This document shows, one piece after another, positions 27,307 to 37,285 of a stretch of DNA of 64,000 nt. The DNA comes from Methylobacterium oryzae (lineage in GTDB: Bacteria; Pseudomonadota; Alphaproteobacteria; Rhizobiales; Beijerinckiaceae). The stretch covers positions 186,001-250,000 of the forward strand of contig NZ_CP090350.1 of NCBI RefSeq assembly GCF_021398735.1, given 5' to 3'. Each line of letters starts with the position of its first letter. The stretch's first letter is position 1. Below the pieces are notes generated by a model. The model did no database searches. It had not been told where the DNA came from and saw only the letters and a program-made list of their open reading frames with translations. Position numbers and translations under genes: made by a program.

Positions 27307-28773
27307 ATGCAGGACGAAGCTCCGGACGCCACCGCCGAAATCACGCTGGTGAAGGGGGCCCGGTGGGTCGTCGCCTGGGATCCGGACAGCGGCAGTCACG
27401 TCTACCGCACCGGCGCGGACGTCGCCTTCGCGGACGGCGCCCTCATCCATGTCGGGCCGGGCTACGCGGGTCCCGAGCCGGCCCGGACTGTCGACGCCTC
27501 CGGCTGTCTGGTCATGCCCGGCCTCGTGGACATCCACACCCACCTGTTCTCGGAGCCGATGAACAAGGGCATGTGGGACGAGGTCGGCAGCCAGCGGCTC
27601 TACAACACCTCGCTCTACGAGTACCTGCCGATCCTGCGGCCCGACGCGGAGGGGACGCGGGCCGCCTACGGGGTGGCGCTCGCCGAACTCGCGCTCTCGG
27701 GCGTCACCACCGTCTGCGACCTCGCCCTGCCGAGCGCGGGCTGGCTGGATCTCCTCGGCGCCTCGGGCCTGCGGGTCTGCATCGCCCCGATGTTCCGCTC
27801 CGGGCGCTGGCTCACCCGCAACGGCCACAGCGTGGACTACGAGTGGGACGCGGCGGCGGGCCAGCGCGGCCTGGAGCAGGCCCTCGCCGAGATCGCGGCG
27901 GCGGAGGGGCACCCGAGCGGCCGCCTCTCCGGCATGCTCTGCCCGGCGCAGGTCGACACCTGCACGGCGGAGCTGCTGCGGGACGCCCATTCCGAGGCGG
28001 TCGCGCGCGACCTGCGCTTCCACACCCACGCGGCGCAGTCCCTGTCGGAATTCCACGAGATCACCCGCCGCACCGGGATGACGCCGATCGAGTGGCTCGA
28101 CGATCTCGGCGTGCTCACCGAGCGGACCATCGTGGGCCACGGGATCTTCCTCGATGACCATCCCTGGACCCACTGGCACAGCCCGGGCTCGGACCTGCGC
28201 CGCCTGGCCGAGCGCCGCGCCACGGTCGCCCACTGCCCGACGGTCTTCGCCCGGCGCGGCATCGCGCTCCACCATTTCGGGCGCTACCTCCAGGCCGGAG
28301 TCAACATGGGGATCGGCACCGACGTCTACCCGCACAACATGCTCGACGAGATGCGCCTCGTCTCGTACCTCGCCCGGGTCGTCGCCGAGAATCCCCGCGA
28401 CACCCGCGCGGCGGACGTGTTCCACGCCGCCACGGTGGGCGGCGCCAGGGCGCTCGGGCGCGAGGACATCGGCCGGCTCGAACCGGGCTGCAAGGCCGAC
28501 TTCGTGCTCGTGGACTGCGGGCATCCGGCCATGCGCCCGTGCCGCGATCCCGTGCAGTCGCTGATCTACTCGGCCGGCGACCGCGCGGTTCGACAGGTCT
28601 TCGTCGGCGGCCGCGAGATCGTCCGCGACGGGCGCGCCCTGACGATCGACTACGCCGCCGCCGCGGCCGCGCTGGAGGAGGCGCAGGGCCGCGCGCTCGC
28701 GCAGGTCCGGCAGCTCGACTGGGCCGGGCGCGGCCCCGACGCCATCGCGCCGCCGACCTTCCCGGGGCTGTGA
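27307..28773 (+). CDS. AtzC/TrzA-type metal-dependent amidohydrolase (deaminase or dechlorinase fold)
   Basis: 488-residue amidohydrolase of the COG0402 group (guanine/cytosine deaminase, AtzC, SsnA). Metal-site motifs: DIHTHLFSEPMNKGMW near residue 78, RFHTHAAQSLSEFHE near 238, VGHGIFLDDH near 276 and GIGTDVYPHNML near 337. It would remove an amino or similar leaving group from a heterocycle; the substrate is not evident. Start at 27307 chosen for the AGGGAGAGG just upstream. It has its own predicted sigma-54 promoter and is divergent from the hydantoin pair. Confidence 0.8.
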   Translation: MQDEAPDATAEITLVKGARWVVAWDPDSGSHVYRTGADVAFADGALIHVGPGYAGPEPARTVDASGCLVMPGLVDIHTHLFSEPMNKGMWDEVGSQRLYNTSLYEYLPILRPDAEGTRAAYGVALAELALSGVTTVCDLALPSAGWLDLLGASGLRVCIAPMFRSGRWLTRNGHSVDYEWDAAAGQRGLEQALAEIAAAEGHPSGRLSGMLCPAQVDTCTAELLRDAHSEAVARDLRFHTHAAQSLSEFHEITRRTGMTPIEWLDDLGVLTERTIVGHGIFLDDHPWTHWHSPGSDLRRLAERRATVAHCPTVFARRGIALHHFGRYLQAGVNMGIGTDVYPHNMLDEMRLVSYLARVVAENPRDTRAADVFHAATVGGARALGREDIGRLEPGCKADFVLVDCGHPAMRPCRDPVQSLIYSAGDRAVRQVFVGGREIVRDGRALTIDYAAAAAALEEAQGRALAQVRQLDWAGRGPDAIAPPTFPGL

Positions 28774-28792
28774 GGCCCCGGAACTCGCCCCC

Positions 28793-30384
28793 TCAGGCGG
28801 GCCGGACGTTCCAGAACGTCGGGAACCCGTCGAGGATCCCGGTGAGGCGGGAGCGGTAGGCGGTCGGCTGCAGGTACTGGCCCAGCGGGTAGTGGGGCAC
28901 GTCCTGCATCGCCTGGAGCTGGATGTCCGGCACAGGGCGGCACGCGCCGCCTCGTCCGGGGCGGTGAGCCACGCGTCGCGCAGGGACTCGATCCGCGGGG
29001 TCGTGGCCCAGCCGGCGTAGCCGCTCTCGCCGGTGCCGCGCAGGGCGATGTAGCCCGCGGGGTTCAGCCAATCCATGCCGGACCAGTTGGTGACGAAGGC
29101 GCTCCAGCCGCCCTCCGAGACCGGCCCCTTTCGGTTGCGCCGCTGCAGCATCGCGTTGAACTCGACCGCGTAGACCTCCACCGTCATGCCGACCCGCTGC
29201 AGCAGGTCGGCCGCGACCTGGCCGAGCGCCAGCAGCGGCGCCGAGTTCGACGGCACCATCAGCAGCACGGTCTCGCCGCCGTAGCCGGCCGCCTTGAGAT
29301 CGGCGCGCACCCGCGCCGGATCGCGCGGATCCGTGAGCGGCTGCAACCCGTCCGTCGAGGCCATCGGCGTGCCCGGGCAGAAGAAGCCGAGGGGCACGTG
29401 GAACAGGCCGGGATCCTCGGCGCCGACGACCCCCTGCATGCACGCGGTCTGGTCGATCCCGCCCCAGAGAGCCCGCCGGATCGCCGGGTTGTTGAAGGGC
29501 GGCTGCAGGTGGTTGACCCGCAGCATGGTCACGAAGCCGGTCGGGTCGAGGACGCGGGTGCTCACGCCCTTGGCCGCCTGCAGGAGCGCGATCTGGTCGT
29601 GCGAGGCGTATTCCTGCCAGTCCGTCTCGCCGGCGATCAGCGCGGAGGTCGCCGTGGAGGTGTCGCCGATGACGCGCCACTCGACCCGGTCGAAATGGAC
29701 GACCTTCGGACCCGAGGTCCAGGTCAGCGGGCCGTCCGGGCGCGGCACGTAGTCCTCGAAGCGGGTGTAGACGACGCGGTCGCCGGGCACCCGCTCGTCG
29801 GGCTTGAAGCGGAACGGTCCCGAGCCGATGAGCTCCGGCACCTGCTGGAACGGGTCGATGGCGGCGAGGCGCTCCGGCATCATGGCGCAGACCGGGACGG
29901 ACGCCTTGCCCAGCGCGATTGGCAGCAGCGGGAACGGGTGTTTCAGGCGGAACCGGATCGTCCGGTCGTCGGGCGCGGAGAGTTCGTCGGTCGCCTCCAT
30001 GAGGGAGCCGCCGAACGGGTCGCGCTTCGCCCAGCGCCGCAGCGACGCGACGCAGTCGCGGGCCAGCACCGGCGTCCCGTCGTGGAAGCGCAGGCCCGCC
30101 CGCAGGATCAAGTCCCAGCGGCGCCCGTCCGCCTCGACCCAATGGCCCTCGACCATCTGCGGCGTGGCGCGATAGGCCGCGTCCATGCCGTAGAGCGTGT
30201 CGAAGACCATGTAGCCGTGGTTGCGGGTGATGTACGCGAAGGTCGTCACGGGATCGAGGGTGACGAGATCCTGCTGCGGGATGAAGCGCAGGGTCCGGGC
30301 CGCCTCCGCGCGGACGAGGGCCGGCGCCGCGACGGCGCCGGCGACGAGGGCGCCGGCTCCCTGCAACAGCGTGCGTCGCTTCAT
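28793..30384 (-). pseudogene. Family-5 solute-binding protein gene with a frameshift (DppA/OppA type)
   Basis: About 530 codons of a periplasmic peptide/opine-type solute-binding protein. It starts with the twin-arginine-like signal MKRRTLLQGAGALVAG, then RTLRFIPQQDLVTLDPV, the FHDGTPVLARDCVASLRRW family signature and GPFRFKPDE. Near 28927 the frame breaks: upstream ends ARAALCR and the true C-terminus resumes in the next frame as DIQLQAMQDVPHYPLGQY to a stop at 28793-28795. One missing G (C on the plus strand) would restore it. No permease or ATPase of this class is in the window. It is either a recent mutation or a sequencing slip. Confidence 0.85.
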
Positions 30385-30564
30385 CCGAGACCTCCCGCTC
30401 CGCTCCGGCACCACGCACCGGTGGGCCGGGTCCCCGCGGGAAGCCCGGCCCGGCATCGCTTGCAGGAATGGGGCCGGCTCCCGCTCGGCGTCGCCGACCA
30501 GTCCGCGACCGCGGGAGCGGTACGGCGGCCCGTCAGTTCAAGCTCCGCTTGTGAAAGCAACGCC

Positions 30565-31731
30565 TCACCGCACCGACAGGGTGCGCGGCAGGTCGGACAG
30601 GGGCTCGACCCCGTCTGCGGTGACGATGACGGTCTCCGAGGCGCCGACCGTCCAGGCGCCGTAGCGGCGCAGGGTGGCCGGCAGGTGGAAGACCATGCCG
30701 GGTTCGATCGGCCGGTCCTGTCCGGTGAACAGCGAGAGCAGGGCACCCTCTCCCCAGTCCGGCGCGAAGGCGACGCCCATCGAGTAGCCGATCCGCTTGC
30801 GGAAGGCCGGGCCGTAGCCCGCCGCGTCGATCACGGCCTGCGCCGCCGCGTGCGGGGCGGCGCAGGGATGGCCGGGGCGGATCGCGCCGAGCGCCGCGTC
30901 GAGGGCGCGCAGGGCGCAGTCCATCATCCGCTGCGCCTCGGCCGGCGGCGGGCCGATCCAGACGCTGCGCATTAGCGCCGCGTGGTAGCGGGCGTGGCTG
31001 CCGGCGAGCTCAAGGAAGACCGCGTCGCTCGGCTCCAGCCGGCGGCGCCGCCACGTCATGTGCGGCAGACCGCTGCGCGGTCCCGACGCGACCAGCGGCT
31101 CCATCGCCATGGCCTCGGATCCGGCGGCCGTTGCGGCCGCCAGCATGGCGGCGGCGACGGCGTTCTCGTCGGTGCCGGCCGCGCAGGCGTCGAGCCCCGC
31201 GGCGAGACCGGCCTGCGCGTACCGGGCGGCGGCCCGGATCGCCGCCAGTTCGGCCGCCGACTTCACCGCCCGCAGGGGGGCGAGGAGGCCGGATCCGTCG
31301 GGCAGCGGGCCGCTTCCGAGGGCGGCGTCGATCCGCGCCGCGAGCGCCGGCGCGACGAACCAGCCGTCCCGCTCCAGGGCCGGCCGGGCGACCCCGCGCC
31401 CGCGCACGAGGGCCGCCAGGGCCGCGGCCGGGTCGGCGCCGTCCGGGTAGGCCCGGATGTCGTCGAGCCACGTGTTGGCGGCCGCGCCCGGCAGTTCGAG
31501 CTGCCGGACCAGGAGGGCCGGGTCGCCGTCCACGGGCACGAGGAGTGCCTGGAAGGCGAAGTAGCCCGCCGTCTGGCGGCCGGTCAGCCAGTAGATCGTC
31601 TCCGGGCCGGTCACCACGAGGGCGTCGTGGCCGGCACCCGCGATGGCGGCCCGGGCCGCCGCCTGCCGGGCGGCGAACTCCGCCTCCGGGAAGGCCGCCT
31701 CGCGGCCGCGCAGCTCCGTGAACTCGTGCAT
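30565..31731 (-). CDS. M24-fold hydrolase, ectoine-hydrolase (DoeA/EutD)-like
   Basis: 388 residues with an N-terminal creatinase domain (WLTGRQTAGYFAFQALLVP near residue 48) and a pita-bread C-terminal domain. RIGYSMGVAFAPDWGEG near 297 is very like ectoine hydrolase. The usual M24 metal ligands are absent: FLELAGSHARYHAALMRS replaces the two-Asp motif, as in creatinase-like and ectoine-hydrolase enzymes. It probably opens or hydrolyses a small C-N bond substrate such as a cyclic amidine or amide. The rest of an ectoine pathway is missing here. It follows the GntR gene by 26 bases. Confidence 0.75.
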   Translation of the reverse strand: MHEFTELRGREAAFPEAEFAARQAAARAAIAGAGHDALVVTGPETIYWLTGRQTAGYFAFQALLVPVDGDPALLVRQLELPGAAANTWLDDIRAYPDGADPAAALAALVRGRGVARPALERDGWFVAPALAARIDAALGSGPLPDGSGLLAPLRAVKSAAELAAIRAAARYAQAGLAAGLDACAAGTDENAVAAAMLAAATAAGSEAMAMEPLVASGPRSGLPHMTWRRRRLEPSDAVFLELAGSHARYHAALMRSVWIGPPPAEAQRMMDCALRALDAALGAIRPGHPCAAPHAAAQAVIDAAGYGPAFRKRIGYSMGVAFAPDWGEGALLSLFTGQDRPIEPGMVFHLPATLRRYGAWTVGASETVIVTADGVEPLSDLPRTLSVR

Positions 31732-31757
31732 CGCGCCGCCCTCGTCCCAGACTTCGC

Positions 31758-32438
31758 TCAGACTTCGCTCAGGCGCTGGATGATGCCCTGCTTGAAATTC
31801 TCGAGATGGGCCGCGATCGCGTCCGCCGCCGCCGCCGCGTCCTTGGCCCGCAGGGCGGCGACCACCGCGAGGTGCTCGCGATGGACCGCCTCGAACCGCT
31901 CGGGCATCCGGCTTAGGTTGAACATCTGCGTCTTGAGCCGCAGGTCCTTGATCGTCTTGGCGAGGGTCGCGTTCTGGCTGTGCTCCGCGATCAGGTCGTG
32001 GAAGCGCCGGTCGACCTCCCAGTTGCCCGGCGCGTCCGGGTCGCCCGCCGCCAAGAGTGCCTCCATCTGACGCTGCAGGTCCGCCAGCACCGCGTCGGCG
32101 ATGCGGCCGGTGGCCAGCGCGACGCTCTCCCGCTCCAGCAGGCGGCGGACATGCAGGATCTCGATCAGCTCGCGCAGGGAGAATTCCTTGACCACGAGCA
32201 TCCCGCCGGGTTGCCGCTCGATCAACCCCTCGGTCTCCAGCCGCGACATCGCCTCGCGGGTCGGGGTCCTGGAGATGTCGAGCATCTCGGCGAGGCGGCG
32301 CTCGTGCAGCACGGTGCCGGCCGGAAGGTCGCGGCGGACGAGCATGTCGAGCAGGCGGTCGTAGGCCATCTGGCCGAGGCTCTGCTCGCGCCGTGCACTG
32401 AGCGCCGTCGTGTACGACGCGGCGTCGAGGGTCTTCAT
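31758..32438 (-). CDS. GntR-family (FadR/FCD) transcriptional regulator
   Basis: 226 residues. The N-terminal winged helix (about residues 20-85) includes LHERRLAEMLDISRTPTREAMSRL. The C-terminal all-helical FCD ligand domain has the metal-binding pattern with D-x3-H in VDRRFHDLIAEHSQN and later His residues (EHLAVVAAL, AHLENF). It lies inside the minus-strand series with the polar amino-acid importer and the M24 hydrolase and probably senses their substrate. GGGAGGAC precedes the ATG. Confidence 0.87.
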   Translation of the reverse strand: MKTLDAASYTTALSARREQSLGQMAYDRLLDMLVRRDLPAGTVLHERRLAEMLDISRTPTREAMSRLETEGLIERQPGGMLVVKEFSLRELIEILHVRRLLERESVALATGRIADAVLADLQRQMEALLAAGDPDAPGNWEVDRRFHDLIAEHSQNATLAKTIKDLRLKTQMFNLSRMPERFEAVHREHLAVVAALRAKDAAAAADAIAAHLENFKQGIIQRLSEV

Positions 32439-32505
32439 GGTGTCCTCCCGGAGCGGCCGGCTCAGCCGCTCCCCATTCTTGTTCTCGCGCGTCCGCCGTG
32501 CCCGC

Positions 32506-33315
32506 TCACATGGCGGGCGTGCGGATCGGCTCCTTCGGGGCCGGATCATAGCCGATCAGCGGGGTAACGAGCTTGGCGTAGGTACCGTCCGCGACCATCT
32601 CGCCGAGCGCCTTGTTGACGGCGGCGTGCAGGTTCGGCTTGCCCTTCTTGATGGCGAAGCCCTTCTGGACCGTGCTCAGCGGGGTCTCGATCATCACCAG
32701 GGGCAGCTTGCGCGCCTTGATGGCGTAGTTGCCGGCCACCGCGTCGTTGATCACCGCGTCGATGTTGCCGCCGACGAGGTCCTGCATGGCGTCCGCGGCC
32801 GTCTTGTAGCTCTTCAGGGTGGCGCCGTTCTCCTCGGCGAGCTTGCCGAAGGTCGAGGCCGAGAGGGCGCCGACGTTGCGGCCCTTGAGATCCGCCGGCC
32901 CCTTGATGCCGGTATCCTTGCGGGTGACGATCCGCGCGCCGGATTCGAGCCACCCGTCCGCGAAGGCGACCTGCTTCTGCCGGGCGGGGGTGATGTCCAT
33001 CGACTCGCTGGTGATGTCGTACTGGTCGGCCATCAGGCCCACCAGCAGGGCGTCGAACTTGATGTTGACCGGGCTGTACTCGAGCCCGAGCCGGCGGCAG
33101 ACCTCGCGCATGACCCGGACCTCCAGCCCGTCGAGCTCGCCGCTCGGCGTGCGCATGCTGAAGGGCGCGAAGGTGCTGTCCGTCGCCACGATCAGCTTGC
33201 CGGGCTCGATCAGCTCCAGCTTGCCCTCGGCCGCGCGGGTCGCGGGGGCGGCGAGGATCCCTGCGCCGAGGCTGGCGCAGAGGGCGGCGAGGGCGAGGAC
33301 GTGGCGGCGGTTCAT
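32506..33315 (-). CDS. Polar amino-acid ABC importer, periplasmic binding protein (family 3)
   Basis: 269 residues. Signal peptide MNRRHVLALAALCASLGAG ending near ATRAAEG, then the family-3 fold: LIVATDSTFAPFSMRTPSGE near residue 42, DALLVGLMADQYDITSESMD near 87 and GNIDAVINDAVAGNYAI near 183. It binds an amino acid or similar polar compound. Upstream neighbours encode the matching permease and ATPase. The Asp and Arg contacts typical of amino-acid binding are not obvious enough to name the ligand. Confidence 0.88.
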   Translation of the reverse strand: MNRRHVLALAALCASLGAGILAAPATRAAEGKLELIEPGKLIVATDSTFAPFSMRTPSGELDGLEVRVMREVCRRLGLEYSPVNIKFDALLVGLMADQYDITSESMDITPARQKQVAFADGWLESGARIVTRKDTGIKGPADLKGRNVGALSASTFGKLAEENGATLKSYKTAADAMQDLVGGNIDAVINDAVAGNYAIKARKLPLVMIETPLSTVQKGFAIKKGKPNLHAAVNKALGEMVADGTYAKLVTPLIGYDPAPKEPIRTPAM

Positions 33316-33380
33316 GGTGATCTCCGGTCTCGGGACGGGGCGGGAAGGATCGGCCGCGGCCCGTCCCGCGGCGGGGGGGC

Positions 33381-34064
33381 TCAGGACAGGCGGGCGTAGC
33401 GCCGCTCGAAATAGGCCGAGAGCTGCGACAGGATCGACGTGAGGCCGAGGTAGATCAGCGCCGCCGCGATGTAGAAATCGAACGGCCGGAAGGTCGTGGC
33501 GATCATGAGCTGCGCGTAGAGCGTCAGCTCCACCACCGTGATCGTCGACAGCAGCGAGGTATTCTTCACCGCCGAGATCGCCTCGTTGGTCAGCGACGGC
33601 AGGATCATGCGGAAGACCTGCGGCAGGACGATGCGCACCATCATGATCCGCGGGTTCATGCCGAGCGCCAGCGCCGACTCGACCTGACCCCGGGGGATCG
33701 CCGCGAGGCCGGCCCGGATCGTCTCGGCCACGTAGGCGCCGCTGCTGACACCCAGCGCGATGATGCCGGCGGTCACGGGCGAGAGCTTCACCCCGACCTG
33801 CGGCATGCCGAAATACACGATGAAGACCTGCACGAGGGTCGGCGTGCCGCGGATGAACCAGACGTAGAAGCTCGCCAGCGCCCGGAAGGGCGCGAAGGAC
33901 GAGCGCTTGCCCAGCGCCCCGAGCAGGCCGCAGGCCCAGCTCACCAGGATGCTCGCCACCGTGACGCCGAGCACCACTAGGGTCGCCGAGAGGAAGCCGG
34001 GGCCGTAGGTGACGACCTCGTCCGAGAGGGTGAGCCACCACTCCTGCAACGCCGCGACGCTCAT
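33381..34064 (-). CDS. Polar amino-acid ABC importer, permease (HisM/GlnP type)
   Basis: 227 residues, five predicted membrane helices. YVWFIRGTPTLVQVFIVYFG near residue 67 is the HisM/GlnP signature. The EAA loop with A-x-A-L-G-M (ESALALGMNPRIMMVRIVLP) near 128 contacts the ATPase. It is the only permease in the set, so it probably works as a homodimer. It lies between ATPase and binding-protein genes with gaps of 34 and 65 bases. Confidence 0.88.
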   Translation of the reverse strand: MSVAALQEWWLTLSDEVVTYGPGFLSATLVVLGVTVASILVSWACGLLGALGKRSSFAPFRALASFYVWFIRGTPTLVQVFIVYFGMPQVGVKLSPVTAGIIALGVSSGAYVAETIRAGLAAIPRGQVESALALGMNPRIMMVRIVLPQVFRMILPSLTNEAISAVKNTSLLSTITVVELTLYAQLMIATTFRPFDFYIAAALIYLGLTSILSQLSAYFERRYARLS

Positions 34065-34098
34065 CGCTGTCCCTTCTCCCCGGTGATGGGCCGGCGGC

Positions 34099-34905
<807 letters not shown>

Positions 34906-34993
34906 CTTTAAACCTGATGTTTTGCAGTCGCTTCGCGGATCGATGCTTAGATCCGCACGCAGATCGCATTATGTTGCTGTTTTATCGTTCATA

Positions 34994-35015
34994 AAATCTC
35001 TCAATATAGAGATTT
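34994..35015. promoter_or_regulatory. Perfect inverted repeat, operator candidate
   Basis: AAATCTCT (34994-35001), spacer CAATAT, AGAGATTT (35008-35015). It lies 89 bases upstream of the importer ATPase start. Half-site size and spacing suit a dimeric regulator, possibly the GntR protein encoded in the operon; it could also form a weak RNA hairpin in the leader. Confidence 0.5.
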
Positions 35016-35073
35016 AATTTTCCATCCGCCGACGTTTTACATTGCCAAATCGGATGGGATGCCTTAGCAGAAC

Positions 35074-35083
35074 CGGTATACCG
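35074..35083. promoter_or_regulatory. CGGTATACCG palindrome, GntR-type operator candidate
   Basis: Perfect 10-bp palindrome CGGTATACCG with an extra half-site GCGGTATT twelve bases on (35095-35102). GntR/FadR regulators often bind short palindromes with a central T-A-T-A or similar core. It lies between the divergent importer and M20/pxpABC operons. Confidence 0.45.
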
Positions 35084-35228
35084 CCGGCATTCAAGCGGTA
35101 TTTTTGAGCATGGCTGCCTCCGACATGGTCATCGAACTTCCGGATCCCGGTATTTCCTTCGCGACTGCGCCGGGCGCGTGCCTCATTGTTCAGCCGATGG
35201 ACCGGGTCGGACCCGCGCGGCAGCCGGC

Positions 35229-36485
35229 ATGACCCGGCTCGCGATCGATCCGGATCTCTGCGCGGGCCTGTTCGCCGAGCTCCTGAGCTTCAGCGAGGAC
35301 GCGCCGGGCGTGACGCGGGCGGCCTACGGCGTCGGCGAGGAGCGCGCCCACGCCCTGATGCGAGCCACCGGGCTGGCACTCGGGCTCGCCGCCGAGACCG
35401 ACGCGGCCGGCAACCTGTTCCTGACGATGGCGGGCCGCGACCCGGCACTGGCGCCCTGGATGGTCGGCTCTCACGTCGACACGGTGCCCCACGGGGGCAA
35501 TTTCGACGGGGCGGCGGGCGTGATCGGCGGCCTCGCGGCCGTGGAGGCCCTGCGCCGGGCTGGGATCGTGCCGGCGCGTCCCGTGACGGTGGCGGTGTTC
35601 CGGGCCGAGGAGAGCGTGTGGTTCCCGGCCTCCTACGTCGGCAGCCGGGCCGCGCTCGGCCTGCTGCCGCCGGAGGTGCTCGACCTGCCCCGCGCCGATA
35701 CCGGCCGGAGCCTGCGCGACCACATGGCCGAACTCGGCCTGCGGCCGGGGGCGGTGGCGCGGGGCGAGCGGCTCCTCGATCCGGCGCGGATCCACGGCTT
35801 CGTCGAGATGCACATCGAGCAGGGCCCGGCGCTGGAGGCGGCCGGGCTCCCCGTGGGCTTCGTCACGGCGATCAGCGGCAGCTTCCGCTACCGCAAGGCG
35901 GCCTGCTTCGGCCGCTACGGCCATTCCGGCGCCGTGGCGCGGGGCGACCGCAGCGACGCCGTCTTCGCCCTCGCCGACCTGATCACCGGCCTGGACGCGC
36001 TCTGGGGCAGGCTGGAGGCGGAGGGCTGCCCGGCCACGATCACGCTGGGCGAGGTCGCCACCGACCCGGTTCAGCACGCCTTCGCCAAGATCCCCGGCGA
36101 AGTCCGCTTCTGCCTCGACGTGCGCAGCACCGAGCCGGCCGTTCTCGACCGGGTCGAGGCGGCGCTCGCCGAGCATATCGCCGCCATCGAGGCCGTCCGC
36201 TCGGTACGCTTCGTGCTGGGCGAGCGGACCGGCAGCACGCCGGCGCGGATGAGCGCCGCGCTGGTCGAGGCCCTGTCCGGCCACGCGCGCCGGCTCGGGA
36301 CGCCGTTCCGCACGATGGCGAGCGGGGCGGGGCACGACACCGCGACGCTGGCCGGCCAGGGCGTGCCGAGCACGATGATCTTCATCCGCAACCAGAACGG
36401 CAGCCACAACCCGGACGAGGCGATGCGGATCGCGGATCTGTGCGCCGCCGCCACCCTGGTGGCCCACCTGGTCGCCGAAGCCTGA
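35229..36485 (+). CDS. M20 Zn-dependent amidohydrolase (second intact copy)
   Basis: 418 residues of the AllC/HyuC family with a complete active site: GSHVDT near residue 79, NFDG near 88, the Glu pair in FRAEESVWF near 124, VEMHIEQGP near 198, YGHSGAVARGDR for the dimer-face His, SGAGHDT and NGSHNPDE near 395. First gene of an operon with pxpABC. Cleaving an N-carbamoyl amino acid to a free amino acid next to 5-oxoprolinase suggests cyclic-amide or hydantoin-derived substrates; that is inference. Start at 35229 by family N-terminus. Confidence 0.85.
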   Translation: MTRLAIDPDLCAGLFAELLSFSEDAPGVTRAAYGVGEERAHALMRATGLALGLAAETDAAGNLFLTMAGRDPALAPWMVGSHVDTVPHGGNFDGAAGVIGGLAAVEALRRAGIVPARPVTVAVFRAEESVWFPASYVGSRAALGLLPPEVLDLPRADTGRSLRDHMAELGLRPGAVARGERLLDPARIHGFVEMHIEQGPALEAAGLPVGFVTAISGSFRYRKAACFGRYGHSGAVARGDRSDAVFALADLITGLDALWGRLEAEGCPATITLGEVATDPVQHAFAKIPGEVRFCLDVRSTEPAVLDRVEAALAEHIAAIEAVRSVRFVLGERTGSTPARMSAALVEALSGHARRLGTPFRTMASGAGHDTATLAGQGVPSTMIFIRNQNGSHNPDEAMRIADLCAAATLVAHLVAEA

Positions 36486-36511
36486 CCCCGCGCGAGAGAA
36501 GGGATGCACCG

Positions 36512-37285
36512 ATGATCGTCGATCTGAACTGCGACATGGGCGAGGGCTTCGGCGTCTACCGTCTGGGCGACGACGCCGAGATGCTGACCGTGGCGACCTC
36601 GGCCAACATCGCCTGCGGCTTCCACGCCGGCGACCCGCTGGTGATGCACGAGACCCTGAGCCGCGCCGCCGCGAACGGCGTGCAAGCGGGCGCCCACCCG
36701 AGCTTCCTCGACCTCTGGGGCTTCGGCCGGCGGCCGATCCACGGCGAGCGCCCCGCCGACATCGAGAAGGCGGTGCTCTACCAGGTCGGCGCGCTGCTGG
36801 CGCTGGCGCAGGATGCCGGCTGCCCGGTGCGCCACGTGAAGACCCACGGGGCCATGGGCAACATGGCCAACGAGGATGCCGACCTCGCTCTGGCGGTGGC
36901 CCGGGCGATCCGCACCCTCGACCGCGACCTGATCTTCGTGGTGATGCCCGGCCTGGAGACCGAGCGGGCCGGCGAGAAGCTCGGGCTGCCGATCGCGCGC
37001 GAGATCTACGCCGACCGCGCCTACGCGGATGACGGCACCCTGGTCTCGCGCAAGCTCCCCGGCGCCGTGCTGCACGATCCCGATTCCGTCTCGGAGCGCG
37101 TGGCGCGGATGCTGGAGGACGGGGCGATCACCTGCCTGTCCGGGCGGCGCATCCCGACGCGGATCGACACGGTCTGCGTCCACGGCGACACGCCCGGCGC
37201 GGTCGCCATGGCGCGCCGCCTGCGCGACGACTGCGCCGCCAAGGGGATCGCCCTGCGCCCGATGGCCGAGGTGCTCGGTGTCTGA
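36512..37285 (+). CDS. pxpA: 5-oxoprolinase subunit A (LamB/YcsF family)
   Basis: 257 residues, the size usual for PxpA. Opening motif DLNCDMGEGFGVYRLGDD, then ANIACGFHAGDPLVMHETL near residue 32 and VRHVKTHGAMGNM near 107. With PxpB and PxpC it hydrolyses 5-oxoproline (pyroglutamate) to glutamate using ATP. It follows the M20 gene by 26 bases and overlaps pxpB by eight bases. Confidence 0.92.
   Translation: MIVDLNCDMGEGFGVYRLGDDAEMLTVATSANIACGFHAGDPLVMHETLSRAAANGVQAGAHPSFLDLWGFGRRPIHGERPADIEKAVLYQVGALLALAQDAGCPVRHVKTHGAMGNMANEDADLALAVARAIRTLDRDLIFVVMPGLETERAGEKLGLPIAREIYADRAYADDGTLVSRKLPGAVLHDPDSVSERVARMLEDGAITCLSGRRIPTRIDTVCVHGDTPGAVAMARRLRDDCAAKGIALRPMAEVLGV

Larger units (their letters stand above)
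34906..35228. other. Divergent control region between the importer and M20/pxpABC operons
   Basis: 323 bases, clearly more AT-rich than the flanking genes from about 34960 to 35110. It contains two perfect dyads annotated separately and must carry promoters for both operons. No coding sequence is apparent. Confidence 0.6.
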
